In this document: in pieces, positions 9,219 to 20,499 of the stretch
Numbering within the stretch: position 1 is the first letter of the stretch
Layout: the number at the start of each line of letters is the position of its first letter
From: Gracilaria gracilis
Lineage: Eukaryota; Rhodophyta; Florideophyceae; Gracilariales; Gracilariaceae
Direction of reading: 5' to 3'
DNA: 64,000 bases
NCBI GenBank assembly: GCA_030374805.1
Contig: JARGSG010000025.1
Span: 1-64,000 of the forward strand
Notes under the pieces: model-generated
Seen by the model: the letters and a program-made list of their open reading frames with translations, nothing else
Database searches by the model: none
Told to the model about the DNA's origin: nothing
Position numbers and translations under genes: made by a program

Positions 9219-10385
9219 ATGCGTAGCTTTGAGGGTAACAATCCGGATGTTCTCCCGAAGATGATGAAGACAGCTGGAGGGTACACAGGGGGATCAGATA
9301 TGTCGTGGACGAATATGGTGAGTGCACTGCCGAGTGAGTGGCCGGAAGGGAAGAATGCTGTGAAACAACAGCACCCTTGGATGGATATGCTTCACCTACA
9401 AGAGCAGCATAGGGTGGGGTGTTTAACGGTGGAAGATTTGGGGGCGGTGCATTACGCGGTGTACTGGCATGCAGCCCGGTATGTGCACAAGGAACTGGGG
9501 ACTACGAAGGAACCAGTTCTTGGGGTGAAGCTGCCGTTGAAGGGAAAGCCGAAAAAAGAGGAAGAGGCTCTTTGGATGGCGGCGATGGAGAGGGATGAAC
9601 TCGCACGAGAGTATTTTGCCGCGAAGAGAATGGAGTTGATGGAGAGAGGATTCTGTGTGCTGGAGGAATTTGGAAGTCACGAAGGCATGTCAGATGAGGC
9701 GAAGAAGAGAGGAATGGTGTTGGATGAAGATGGGACAGAGAGTATGTTGGAGTTCTTTCCCAAGGATTTCTTGGAACAGCCGGACTTCAAGTTCGAGGAG
9801 AACCGCAAGAGATGGAACCCTATCATCAATGCGGGAGATGGGAAGGACGCGGGGGATAGGATGCAGGGCATTGGGCGATACAATACCACGAAGAAGGGGA
9901 TTGTGGATTACGGGGAATCAGATGAGAAGAATGTGATGATGGTGAGAAAGAGGGCGTTGTTTGATGCTAGGTTTGGGCAGATAGCAGCCGCTCTTCGTCT
10001 GTGTAACAACAGTAGGGCGAAGAAGAGGATGTATGCGCCGGAAACAGGAGGACGTGTGTTGTGTACGGGGGAGGGATGGCCGAGGCAGGTGTTGCACACC
10101 GATTTCCGAGGGTTGACGAATGTGGAGAAGAACAATGGGGAGATTCCAGGATTCTTCATGATGGCCCCCGGGGGGAGCTCTTTTATGATATGGGTATGTG
10201 AGAGGTCACATAATATGTATGTGACGGATGACAAGAGTTTGAAGAGGCTGTTTCGTACGATGGTTGTGAATAAGTTCAGGGTTCCACCGTATTCCATGTT
10301 GAATGGAAGGGGAGATGTGTTTCATGCTGCGGCTGGGTACATGGATGCGCTGGTGAAAGAGAATTGTCTACGGTATCATATGTAA
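9219..10385 (+). CDS. 2-oxoglutarate/Fe(II) dioxygenase-like protein
   Basis: The C-terminal half has the facial-triad layout of cupin-fold 2OG/Fe(II) oxygenases. HTD is at 293-295 (VLHTDF). Hydrophobic strands follow (GFFMMAPGGSSFMIW). A distal histidine sits in RGDVFHAAAGY (H369), and an arginine in CLRYHM (R385) could bind the 2OG carboxylate. The G-D-V/L-x-x-H pattern before the distal His is typical. The N-terminal half is a charged helical region of unknown role. Family members hydroxylate proteins, lipids or nucleic-acid bases (AlkB, TET/JBP). The substrate cannot be read here, but the neighbouring DNA methyltransferase makes a base-oxidation or demethylation role attractive. Confidence 0.6.
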   Translation: MRSFEGNNPDVLPKMMKTAGGYTGGSDMSWTNMVSALPSEWPEGKNAVKQQHPWMDMLHLQEQHRVGCLTVEDLGAVHYAVYWHAARYVHKELGTTKEPVLGVKLPLKGKPKKEEEALWMAAMERDELAREYFAAKRMELMERGFCVLEEFGSHEGMSDEAKKRGMVLDEDGTESMLEFFPKDFLEQPDFKFEENRKRWNPIINAGDGKDAGDRMQGIGRYNTTKKGIVDYGESDEKNVMMVRKRALFDARFGQIAAALRLCNNSRAKKRMYAPETGGRVLCTGEGWPRQVLHTDFRGLTNVEKNNGEIPGFFMMAPGGSSFMIWVCERSHNMYVTDDKSLKRLFRTMVVNKFRVPPYSMLNGRGDVFHAAAGYMDALVKENCLRYHM

Positions 10386-10388
10386 TTT

Positions 10389-10658
10389 GTGCCCGAGGGA
10401 TACAAGCTCCCTGATGCGGTGCACAGGCAGCCTGCTTTTCGGCCAAAATTCTTAGATGAGGAATTTGGACTCGGGGAAGACCCGAACGACCAGCTGGACG
10501 AGGAGGAAAGTTCTGTGAGCAACTTGGAAATGGAGGAAGAGGAAGTTGGAGAGGAGGATTACGAAGAGGAAGATGACGAGGTACAAGGCCATAAGGCGGA
10601 TAACACGGATGGGGACTACGAGGAGGGACCGATGATAATGGATTATGAGGAGGACTAG
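10389..10658 (+). CDS. Acidic tail frame downstream of the dioxygenase-like frame
   Basis: The frame begins with a short globular segment (PEGYKLPDAVHRQPAF). Highly acidic sequence follows, with repeated EEEE, EDYEEEDDE and a final DYEED. It directly follows the dioxygenase-like frame and most likely belonged to the same gene as a disordered acidic tail. A tail of this kind also ends other proteins of this block. Confidence 0.4.
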   Translation: MPEGYKLPDAVHRQPAFRPKFLDEEFGLGEDPNDQLDEEESSVSNLEMEEEEVGEEDYEEEDDEVQGHKADNTDGDYEEGPMIMDYEED

Positions 10659-10861
10659 ATAAAACATGTAGGGCGTGTAGTGTTATGTGTGTAAGAGTGA
10701 GGTGACTTGACTAGTACTGAGAAATGAACGAATGTGTTGATATAATGTGAGCATAAAAGGATTGTTGAAGAAAGAAAATGAGTTACAAAGCGTGGGGTAA
10801 GGAGAGAGAGTATTGTGCGTAGATATCTTTTTTACAAACTGAGACCAAAGTAGTACTGATA

Positions 10862-11695
10862 CTAAAAGAGAATGTCTTTTCTAAGGACATTGACATAGTT
10901 GATGTGAAAAGTGGCAGGGTCAGCCAAGCCCGCTCTCTTGGTTTCCTCGGAGGAAAGGTAGAAGTAAGCATTTCTGAATTCGTACTCAGAGAATGAGGCG
11001 TGGAAGGAGGTAAGAGTGCTGCCGTAGGCGAGGAGGGATTGTACTGTGGAGGGGATATTGTAGGAGATAGCTGTGTTGGAGGAGGCTATGCCGAATAGTT
11101 CCTTTATTATCGTTGAGAATATGGTATTGTAGCGGGTGGCCACGTCATGTATGTTAATGAAGCCGTGAGAGGAACCAACTAGGTTGAATGAAGAGATCCA
11201 GACGAGCTTTTCGTAGTAGGATTTAGAGAAGGCGTCTTCGTCAACGATATTGCAACTGAGACCTGCGTTAAAGAAGCGTTGTGCTAGTGCGAAAGCCCAT
11301 TTTCCGGTGACAGTTGTGAGGCCGTTGGGAGTAGGAGGGGTGACGCCATCCTGTGGAGGTGCAGCGAGAGTTGGTACGGCGATGTAAAGAACTGCTCGTG
11401 TGCTGTGATGAAGACCATGTTTTGAAAGAATGGGAAGAATGTGGCCGTTCTGAATGAAGACTAAGTCTTGTCTGCGAGATGGAGGGCAGGAGCGAATTAC
11501 TGTTTCCAACAAGTTGCTCCTACCGCAGAAGAAAATGGGACCTTGCGGAATGCTGTGCGCGGCTATGAAATCTTGGAGTGAAAGAATGGTATCTTGAAGG
11601 GTACCGTGGTCGTAAAGCATGGAGCCAATGCGGTCTCTGCATACAACAACAGCTGGGGTGTGGGAGGAGTGGAGAGAAGAGGAAGGCGAGGTCAT
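10862..11695 (-). CDS. Ketopantoate-reductase-like protein
   Basis: This intact 277-aa frame resembles the algal branch of 2-dehydropantoate 2-reductase (ApbA/PanE)-like proteins. The N-terminal half gives a Rossmann-like order with GPIFFCGRSNLLETV and RRQDLVFIQNGHI, where an N-G pair is typical of the family. The centre has NGLTTVTGKWAFALA. The C-terminal helical domain contains YEKLVWISSFNLVG, the position of the conserved K/W/N residues, and ends with a short DPATFHINYVNVL motif. The usual N-terminal GxGxxG is not obvious, so NADPH binding and true ketopantoate reduction are uncertain. It converges on the rightward accessory set, with 200 bp between them, and looks like a host gene. Confidence 0.65.
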   Translation of the reverse strand: MTSPSSSLHSSHTPAVVVCRDRIGSMLYDHGTLQDTILSLQDFIAAHSIPQGPIFFCGRSNLLETVIRSCPPSRRQDLVFIQNGHILPILSKHGLHHSTRAVLYIAVPTLAAPPQDGVTPPTPNGLTTVTGKWAFALAQRFFNAGLSCNIVDEDAFSKSYYEKLVWISSFNLVGSSHGFINIHDVATRYNTIFSTIIKELFGIASSNTAISYNIPSTVQSLLAYGSTLTSFHASFSEYEFRNAYFYLSSEETKRAGLADPATFHINYVNVLRKDILF

Positions 11696-12103
11696 TATGT
11701 CGAATATGTTGGATGCTGTGAGGATATATTGTGGTACAGGAGAGGAAGCGAGAGATGCTTAAGTAGAGAACGGCGTTGCCGATGTATACACCGATAAAGT
11801 GGTTTCAGAGGAAAAGATAGTTTTTATGACTAAGTAGTTGAAAGAATGAGGTAGGTGGGTATGAAGGGATTAAGACTGATGAATGTGTTTATGAAAAGAG
11901 ATGTGTCGAAATGAAGTATAAAGGGGAAGATTTAATGATAAGGAGTTAAGGAACGGGCGCTGTGGATTGGTTTTGTGGGATGGTACTGAAAGGAAAAAAC
12001 GAAAATATGGAAATATCTTGGAGAAATGAAGTTTTTGGGGAATGGCAGGAAATTGAGGTATAGAAAATTGTGATACAAATAAACCTGCGGGGTAGAGGGG
12101 TGT
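11696..12103. other. Divergent intergenic region
   Basis: This ~400-bp AT-rich spacer lies between the leftward ketopantoate-reductase-like gene and the rightward coiled-coil gene. It should hold both promoters. I see no gene or clear motif. Confidence 0.4.
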
Positions 12104-13135
12104 GTGGCCACGAGTGTAACGGCTGTGATCAGGGGTGGAAAGGACGATGGTTGTGGTAAGTCTCTCAGGCCTGTTCAAGTCGTTTATCGCCGGACGCCGT
12201 CTTTTCTCGGGATGTCGAATGGATACGTTGGTGACGAGGAGCTAATTGCTCTGCTTCATAGGACGGAAGTGCCAGAGACGCCGCCGCGGAAGGAGGGAGG
12301 GGGTACTGAGGGGGTTTGTTTGAGTCAGAGGGTTTGTAATGGGGATGGAGGAGGAGGACCGGAGAGAAGGTTTATGGGAGAGATGGAGGAACGGGTGAGG
12401 AAGCTTGGGGGGAGTTTGAAGGAGCACTTCGACGACATGCTGTCGGAGATGGTGGCAGACATGGGAAGGGTAGTGCTGAGTGTGTCGGAGGTTGGGGTGC
12501 CGATGGAATTGATCTCGACGATTCGGAAGAGAATGAAGTTGACTGGGGTGGGAACTGTGCGCCATGTAAATGGGATGTTAGAGTGCGTGGGGAGGGAGAT
12601 GGGGAGGCTGCGAAAGGAGAACATGGGGCTGAAGGGTAGGGTTGAAGTGTTGGAGGAGCAAGTGGGACAGGTGGAGAAGGCGTGCAAATTGCTGATGGAT
12701 TTGAAGGAAATGGTGAGAGGAGGGGGAGTAGGGATGGGAGAGGGAGCAGGTAAAGGGTCGCCGGTGACGACTGGTTCTCGGGGTGGGCGGGGGAGTGTGA
12801 GGGAGAGGGGGGGAGAAGAGGAGGGAGGAAAAGGTGTGGGGAGTCGACTGAAGATAAGAAGGAAGGGTGGGGTGATGGTGGACAAGGATGGGAAGGTGTT
12901 TGTGCCGCCGCAGCTGCCGGGTGGGGCGCCATTGGTGGGTTTCGGGAGTGCAGCAGCGGCTGCGAGGACGGCGGAGCGTATATTGGAGGAGCAGGAGGAG
13001 AAGAGGCTGGGAGGGGTTGGAAGCCGCTTTGGGGCTAGGAGGGTGTACCAGAATGGGGAGAGTTGTCCGTTGGACTTCTTTAACTTCTCGTTTAGGGAAA
13101 CTGAGACTCAGGATCCGAATGCCGAGTTGGAGTAA
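12104..13135 (+). CDS. Unrecognised Gly-rich coiled-coil protein (343 aa)
   Basis: The frame is long, open and intact. Residues ~155-215 form a probable coiled coil (GRLRKENMGLKGRVEVLEEQ and onward). A Gly/Arg/Lys-rich disordered segment follows (about 220-285), and then an Ala-rich helix with Arg/Glu residues. The last 30 residues (CPLDFFNFSFRE) are more conserved-looking and end in acidic residues. The strand is markedly G-rich. No enzymatic motif is present and I cannot assign a family. A nuclear or structural role is possible. Confidence 0.5.
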   Translation: MATSVTAVIRGGKDDGCGKSLRPVQVVYRRTPSFLGMSNGYVGDEELIALLHRTEVPETPPRKEGGGTEGVCLSQRVCNGDGGGGPERRFMGEMEERVRKLGGSLKEHFDDMLSEMVADMGRVVLSVSEVGVPMELISTIRKRMKLTGVGTVRHVNGMLECVGREMGRLRKENMGLKGRVEVLEEQVGQVEKACKLLMDLKEMVRGGGVGMGEGAGKGSPVTTGSRGGRGSVRERGGEEEGGKGVGSRLKIRRKGGVMVDKDGKVFVPPQLPGGAPLVGFGSAAAAARTAERILEEQEEKRLGGVGSRFGARRVYQNGESCPLDFFNFSFRETETQDPNAELE

Positions 13136-16100
13136 ACCAGCGCTGGTGACCCGAGAGTAAATTTTTTGAGTTTTTTTGACGACTGCGACGAATGTGAGGT
13201 AACGGGCAATGGCGCACGAACTGAAAACTAGCATATAACTTCAACAAATGGAGTTCAACTGTGCCTTGCCAACTAGCGCAATCTGCGAAATTGCTAGTTT
13301 TTTTCGAACTTTTATTTTCATAACTAGCCATCTAGCATACTAAACTAGCATTCCGAGAACACTGACGTGCCTGGCATCAACAATCCGACGCTTATCGTGA
13401 CTGTTTGACCACGGATTTACACCCGGCTAGCTCTCTCATTACCGGAGTGCTCCGTTTGCTGCGCTACCCTATCGAGGGGAAGATTCCTAATGTCTTCGTG
13501 TGTTGAGCGTTACGCGCCAAAGGCGTTGCCCTACAGGTTTCTAAACATCTTCTACGCTGTTGTCAAAAAAAGTGTTCAAATTTTGACATGAAAGTGAGGC
13601 AAAAGATTTTAAGGGGCAGACGCCTTTGGACAAATTGCAACACGCTGGGCGCAAGGAATATTTAAGTTTTTTGAGAGGCATGTGAAGAATAAATGTGTAA
13701 GCGCATAATAGTTCTTTTTGAATAAATCTTAGAAACAAGCGCTGAAAGGTAGTACTTGCAATGATTTGGTGGTTTGTTGAACTTTTTAAAGGGAAACTTT
13801 TTGGAACATGAGAAGATGACTCATGACGAAGAGGGGTATTGCGGGGAGATTCTTGGAGAGTTTAGGGGAGATTCTTGGAGAGTTTAGGGGAGAATTGTCG
13901 ACAAAAGACGTTTGTTCCACTCCATTGGCGATTTTTGTCGTCGTAGACACACGCGAACAAAGCGCGTTGCACAGTGTTATAAAAAAGGAAAGCAAGATTC
14001 TAAGAGTTTTGGGATGGGCAACTTTTCTGGTCTTGATGTTTTGTGATAGGCTACCGTAGACCCTTGAAAGAAATTGAGTATCCCATGACGCTTTGAGATT
14101 CAGACGCCTGTATCGAAGTATTTGGGCAAACCTCAATTAAAATTGTATGGAAGTCAAATTGCGACAGGCGGTTCCTTGGGACAACAATAAACGGGCAAAA
14201 AAACCATAATTATTCGCACGTTGTCTTCTTGTTTGCAGTAGGGATCCAACCGGACAGATAAAATTTGGTGCCTGTCCGTAGGACAGAGTTGTTCGATACA
14301 CTCTTGCGTACGATAAAGCTCCTTTCTAACAGAATACAAATAGTTTCAAACCACGTTAAACCGTAAATGTCCAACACAACTAAACCCAAAAACTACCAAA
14401 ACGTTATTACCAACAAAAGGTGATCATAAGCCTTCTTAACAATGCTAATATGTCCAATGAATTCAAAATACAATGTGATCTTAAAATTCGTGTTTTCTCG
14501 TGTACAATTATATATTAAAAATCTCTCCGACAAATACATGTACACAAGGGGACAACATTCTAAACTTTACGGATTCGTTCAGCAGCGCACAGGTGGCGTA
14601 AGTCGTTCGGACAAAATCGAACAATAAATAAGACTATTGTTTTGCACAATCCTGTTGAGGAACCTCAAGTATATGATGTGGCCTAGTTTTCTAGGCCGGG
14701 CGGGCCAGGTGAGACTGGGAGCTGGGTGGACGCGCCAACCCCGTTTCCAAAATTAACGCCCTTTTGCTCCGCTCAATTTTTTGGACGTCATAGGCCGCGT
14801 TCGCGATAGATAGTTAGATTTCTTACTTTTGTGCTTTTCCGGCAGCGCACCAAGCTTTTCTGCTGAGGCGATCTTCTCTCTGCCGCCGCCCTAACATTTC
14901 TGAGCTGCATTCGTGCTCCCGTACAATGTCCATGAACGCCATCGCCGTGTTACGGCATAACGATTTTTGTGCTGTGGTCGCATTTCAAGTGCTCTCGAAT
15001 TTCATTTATTTTGCGCCTACCATCTCTGCAAGGAGTCTGCCTGTGCCTGTGACTTTACAAGAGCATCTTTCCCCGACATCTGCCAGACCAGAAGCCTTTG
15101 CGCGCGTTGTTTCTTGAGCTTGGAACCGCCCAACCACCATGCTCACCATCTCTCCTCCAACTTTGCCGTATTTGGTCGCAATATGGAGTCTCAATCGGTT
15201 CCTTCGTCATGTTCTTCCTTTCCGAAACTAACTGCAATTGCATTTACTGCACTGTCTTGGACCGCGTTTGCCGCGCGTCGCCAGCACGTATCTGCCCACA
15301 ATTACGGCCTCTTTGACCGCAGAGTCATGCGCATTGGAAATGTTGTGCTCATTCTGGCCCGCGAAATATAAGCCACACGCTTTAAGAATTTTGCACGGAG
15401 CTTTGCAGAGTGGCGGCTCGTGCTAGTAGTTCTGTCTTGGACAATTCTTTCTGTGGTGGACATGGACGATAAGGTTGCGATTAGGTCTAGATTGTGATGC
15501 TAAAATCTGTTGCTCGAATGGAGGGTCGACTTGCAAACAGAATCGTTGTCTCCTCCACGAGCAGATATGTGTTGCTATATGGTGTTTTCCCGCCCCAGTG
15601 GTGGTCACTATCGTATTGCTACCCCATTCAGCTGGAGCTTTTTCTGCTTCGTTTGAACGAGCCGTTTTATTTCGTTCCAAGTGGCGAACTAGGAGAGGCA
15701 GTGAGCTGCTTAGAAAGTATCAGCATTACGTTGGATGGGGTAACAATGTTCAGTTCAGAGTGGAAGTGTATCTAAGCAGCAGGGCAGAAAGGGCGTTTGG
15801 ATATGGTGCTTCTAATGATGTTCGGTCAGTTGCTCATTGCAGGTGACACCCTTTCCAGGGTTCATAGCCTGTCCGACGGACGGCTTTAGTTGTTGGAGAG
15901 CAGCCCGCTTCAAGTTTGTCGATACAATCGCTCCCAATGTTGCCATTTCTACAACTAGTCGCGATGCAGCTGACAGCATTTCTCGAGAGTACATTGGAGG
16001 GCCAACAAAAGGCAGAAAGTCGAGCAGGGCCTTCGTTTCTCATGTTCAACAGGAAGCACCATCGCCAAACAAACAGCTGGGCAACTCGAAAGGCACTCTG

Positions 16101-16610
16101 CTATACCTTGAGAAGTGCACAACCTGTTTTAGGGGGTCTTGTGCGTTAAGCTACAGGCGTAATATGCCATCCGCAAACAAACGCCACAAAGACGGTTTCA
16201 ACAAAAGCATTTCCTTCACCGTTGGTGCATTTGATTTGTCCCCAGAGTCCAGTTGTTACGGAATGCGGACGACAACCACGGTGCCCATTGAGGATCTGTA
16301 AAAATGGGGGCGATAGAAACGGTGGTAAGGAAAAGTCGGACGCTATTACAAGATTTACATGAGGCGGAGGGCGGGTGTGCTGTACAGAACGGGCGTGTTC
16401 GGTTAGATCGCGACAGTCGGGATTGGAGCGTATGTAGAAAAAACGAATTCATCTCGGAGATGTCACACTGTTTAATGAACGACAGAGCGACTACTCGCGG
16501 AAGTGGGGCAGTTTCATATGGAAGCCCTCATGAAGTCGTTTGCGAGGACTTCGGGGCCTGCCACCTCAGGCACTGGAACCATGAGGCTGCTTTGTTACTT
16601 CGACCTAGAT
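13136..16610. other. 3.5-kb region without recognisable genes
   Basis: Only short scattered frames occur here and none shows a known motif. A 22-bp tandem duplication (unit AGATTCTTGGAGAGTTTAGG plus two bases) is at about 13851-13894. A degenerate tRNA-like stretch lies on the minus strand at about 13405-13480. The right part may include the flank or end of the hAT element. Confidence 0.4.
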
Positions 16611-16614
16611 TCTA

Positions 16615-19276
16615 TCAATGTTTGACGACAGCGTTGACGTACAAAAGGTCTTCTATTATGTCCGCCTGCAACTTAGACCGGTCGGCGGACAATATACGGT
16701 TCACCGTGCTGAAATTGCGCTCGTTCTCAGCCGATGAGACAGGCGTAGAGACAACTCAAAATGCTACAGCAGACAGATCTGGGAACAAATTTTAAATAGG
16801 TAACCAAAATTCGATAATACCATGTCCATCCGTATATTCCCGTTAGAAAGATAACATTGGCTTGCTGAACTTGTGAATTAAATACTTCTTCAGTGTATCT
16901 ATTTCAACACGCGCGTACTCCTGCACATCAAACAAGTCATCCAGACAAATCGATGTGGAACCGTGCTCGTTTGGGACAATAGATTTGCTTGGTTGGGGTT
17001 CCACAATATTATTTGAAGAATTGCTACACACATCGCTCATAAGACTGCGAATTAAATCGCATCCTCTCTCAATCATGCTGTTCCATTCAGGTATATCTTT
17101 GATGAATCCCAACGGGCGTAAGTAAGGATGTAAAGGGAACCTGCGGTCCGGAGGTCATTCACTTCTACTTTTTTCAAAAGTGCAACAAGATCCCTGCAAA
17201 ACTGCTTCGTCAAAAGGCGTGGGCTCAAATCGTGGTGCACGAATGATGCCGTCGGCCAGAAGTCTAAGCTGGTTTTTGCACTGAGTTAACAAAGGCAATA
17301 TCTTGTGAATGGTGGGGTTGTTCGAGCTCTTAAAGGCAGTTTGAATGTAGCAAACTGGTGCAAAAGCAGTTAGAATGGCCTCTAATACAAGGTACTGGAC
17401 ATCCCCGTTTCCTTTGGTGGTATTCAGAAGTGCATCTAAAGCTTGTTTCGCGGGATCAGAATCTCTAGAGTTGTCAATATACCTCACACCTTTGACGGAC
17501 TTCAAGGACCGTTGAACCACAGCAAAGGTGGTACCAAAACGAATTTCTACCTCTTGTATTAATGCAAAATCTTCCTTCAGCATCGAATTCCAACTCCCTT
17601 GCTTGAAAATTGTAATAATATGAGCCCTTTTTGGTGACAACCCCCTGGAAGTGACCCCCGAGGCTGGTGTCGTTGCTGGTATATCTTCAAGGTTGCACAC
17701 GAGGCCTTTGGCAAGCCCCCTATGGTTATTTAATTTCTAGTTTATAGTTTGTACTATAGGCAGTATAGTTAGTACACGTGAGGCACCACGTTACAGTGCA
17801 CCACTCTAGGGGCTGAGGCGCCTCGCGGTCGATATTTAGGCTGCTCGAGCTGCGCCTCCCTCCTGTGGCAAAGTGAGAGATCTTTCTGACATCTTCTTGC
17901 CTCTTTGGCTAGTAGTGTCGCACCCTCAAGGTTTACAAGCCATCGCTACGTCGCTCGCCGTCTCCTGTAGGCAAGACAGTTAGCACCCGCCTATTGCACC
18001 TTTTTACCGGTGGCCTCCCCGTTGGCCCCCATCCTTTAGACCATTCCACCCCGTGATTAGTGACCCGTGCCACTATACTACAAAAATGCGAACAATGGTT
18101 TCACAAAACCAAGGTCTGTGGCAGTAACACTCTTTCGTCCCGCGCGCATGGTAACAAACTTATTCATGGCACTATTTAGTTGATGAGAAATTCAACCCAT
18201 CCATTCCTCGGTGAATGGCACTCTACGGCTGGAATAAGAGGCTCCAACGAAGCACGGAATTGTAGCTGCTAGATCTTTGACAAAGGTCATGTTCTTCATA
18301 AAAACCGAAAGATCCACACCGTACGTGACCATCAATGCCTCATCAAGCGCATTTCGAAGTGCATCCGCTGTTTCTGATTTTTGTGTTCGATGCACAGAAG
18401 TGGTTTCGAGACTAAGCAGTGAGGCCTTTCCCTCGTCAGGATATGCGGCTCACCCAGCTCAATGTAGTGCACAGTGAGATCATAGAACTTCTTGCCCGTA
18501 GTTATGTTCTTCATAAAATCACAGGGGACATCTCCTCCACGAGCCATCACTTCTGAATGCTCGCTCAACCTAGTTTTTTGGCGTTCTTGGTTCGCCAGAC
18601 GTTTTACCGCTGCCCGAACTGCTATATCCGACGGAATTAGACTTTTGATGTCTACTTCAACGTTGAAAGTCAGAGAACGACCTGCATCCACCAAAGCATT
18701 TGCAAAATGCATCATACCTCTTTTTTCATAACAAAAACTAAGTGGTGGTATTCCTGCTGCCACGGCGTAGGTGGCGGAAATGATCACATTTCTTTTCACC
18801 GTTTGGCTTAATTTAATAATCTATTTGTTTTCTTCGCTTGGTCGCTTAGCTTGGTAAAATTTCATGTCATTCTTCAAAACGGAAATACCTAAATCGGGAT
18901 CAAACTTTTTCACGGCTGACAGATAAGGCCAATTGCCAGAAATCGCAAATGAACAGACAAGCCAGCCGGCATGTTTTTGAGTTTTTTTGTGACAAAATGT
19001 ATTATAGTCCTTGGAATGCTCCGAACGAATTCGTCTTGCTTGTTTCATGTCTTCCCATGTATACAGCACAAAGTCAGGTGTATTACCTTCACAAATGTTG
19101 CGCAACACAAGTGCTGCCACGTTTTTGCATTCAATAGGCTTGAACGCTTTTGTTGGTGGTAAAGAACAAGCTTGAAGCCCACGTGGGGACCAAGTGTTCT
19201 TTGTTATTCGACCTTTTGTTACGGCCACATTTGATTGTTGTTTGGACAGTTTTAGGAAGGGCTGTGAACTATTCAC
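16615..19276 (-). mobile_element. Eroded hAT-superfamily transposase gene
   Basis: Minus-strand fragments in order form a hAT transposase. An N-terminal part is at 19276-18821. The part at 18799-18192 ends with a segment like FVKDLAATIPCFVGASYSS, the region before the conserved C..HQLN motif (ISHQLNSAMNKFV near 18175-18130). A middle helical part is at 17700-17155. The C-terminal hATC dimerisation domain is at about 16795-16615, with TPVSSAENERNFSTVNR, the diagnostic 'P-x-SSAxxERxFS' signature. Several frame changes separate the fragments, and the hATC frame has an in-frame TGA at 16756-16758. Terminal repeats were not found by eye. Confidence 0.75.
17700..18085 (-). repeat. Candidate insertion (possible tRNA-derived SINE) within the hAT gene
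   Basis: About 385 bp interrupts the hAT coding sequence between the parts encoding FVKPLFAF and IITIFKQ. Read on the minus strand it opens with TAGTATAGTGGCACGGGTCA, which closely resembles box A of a tRNA (Val or Asp type). A weak box-B-like stretch follows ~40 bp later, and the insertion ends in an A/T-rich tail near 17715-17750. I could not identify a clear target-site duplication. Confidence 0.35.
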
Positions 19277-19765
19277 TGAACGGTATCAAACAGATACGGT
19301 TTACAGTTTGATCGTAGCACAGATTGACACACGAGAGGGAAAGCGCATATGGCTGATCAGAGAAAACTTTGAAGTGGTTCAAGAACGGATGCAAATGAAC
19401 TTGGACAGGACGTTTGTCTTGAGTTGAGTGTTAACGTTGGAAAATCAAATTGGAACAGTGACATTTGAGTTTGCGCCAGAAACGGATACCGCTTACATCA
19501 GCAATGTCTGTAGGATCTTGCACGGTGGCGTCGTGTAACAAGTTGGAAGTGTCCTATAAGGGGATGCTTTTGGCTTGGATGGAACGCATATTTTTGTGAC
19601 CAGTATTTATTCCAAATTATGGTTTTCGGATCATCTGGTATCCGTCAGGTTGGAACCCTAGCTGGGACAGCGCCTCAGGCACTCAGAGCCCCGCTGTACC
19701 AACTCATTGACTGAAGTTCTTAATGCTGGGACTTTTTCAGACTATAGATGGGATCCAGTGGGACT
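19277..19765. other. Spacer between hAT and Mutator-like elements
   Basis: About 490 bp with no recognisable gene or motif. It is probably the 5' flank of the hAT gene. Confidence 0.35.
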
Positions 19766-19784
19766 GTTGACCAAAAAGGCCGCC

Positions 19785-20060
19785 GACGCGTCTACACACC
19801 GTAGAATATGTAGAATGGCTAACATAGAACCTCCATGTCTATGCGGCCGTCCTTCCCAGAATCTCCATTTTGAAAAAGAGGCTCCCCAGGGCCCGGGTGC
19901 CCATTACAAGCGCGCCAAGTCGTGGCGCTTCCATTTCGCAGGAGCTCATTAGCGCAGCCTCCCACCTTGACCCTACCCGCTCCCTCAGCCGCGTGACTAC
20001 TCCGCCACCCCATCTCCGCCGCTTCTCCCAAACCTTGCGTGCCCTTTTTTGAAAACTGAA
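19785..20060 (+). repeat. Left long terminal inverted repeat of the MULE
   Basis: This segment matches 26600-26900 in reverse complement at roughly 75-80% by eye. The outer end is indistinct; the match fades beyond CTACACACCGTAG. Confidence 0.6.
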
Positions 20061-20499
20061 ACCCGCAGCAAAAGCGCGCGCTTTGTATGGGCCCGTTGCC
20101 AGCGACACCGTTCGAATCACCTGCTTCTCGTGGCTGCCGCGCTTCGTAGCAATCCCGTGGCCGTCCGCCCACCAGCGACCCCGTGCCTATTGAGTGACCA
20201 TCGCCAAGGGGAGAACGCACATCGCGCGCATTTTGCAGCTGCCGCTCACCAGAAACCATCGTCCACTCTACACACCCGTCGCCACCGCCGTTTCCCAGCC
20301 TGAAAGACCAACAAAAGAGAGCTGTTCATCCGCCACGGCTCACACTAAATGTCACTCACCGAACTTTGCTGCTTCTCAGTCTACGTAGCAAGCACAGCAC
20401 GACGTTTGCATCTCCCACCCCAACCCGCTGCAGCATACATCACTCGATTTTCGTTTTCCCCGCGCGCAAGCTGCTGCCGTCACCTGCAACTTTTCCCAG

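Noticed and set aside
13405-13480. tRNA-like stretch on the minus strand (GGTAGCGCAGC ... GGGTGTAAATCC)
   Set aside because: Boxes A and B are only approximate, the anticodon stem does not pair and U33 is missing. At most a decayed tRNA-like sequence.
15475-16795. Several 100-160-aa plus-strand frames
   Set aside because: No motifs, mixed composition and mutual overlap. The right end overlaps the antisense of the hAT C-terminal domain.
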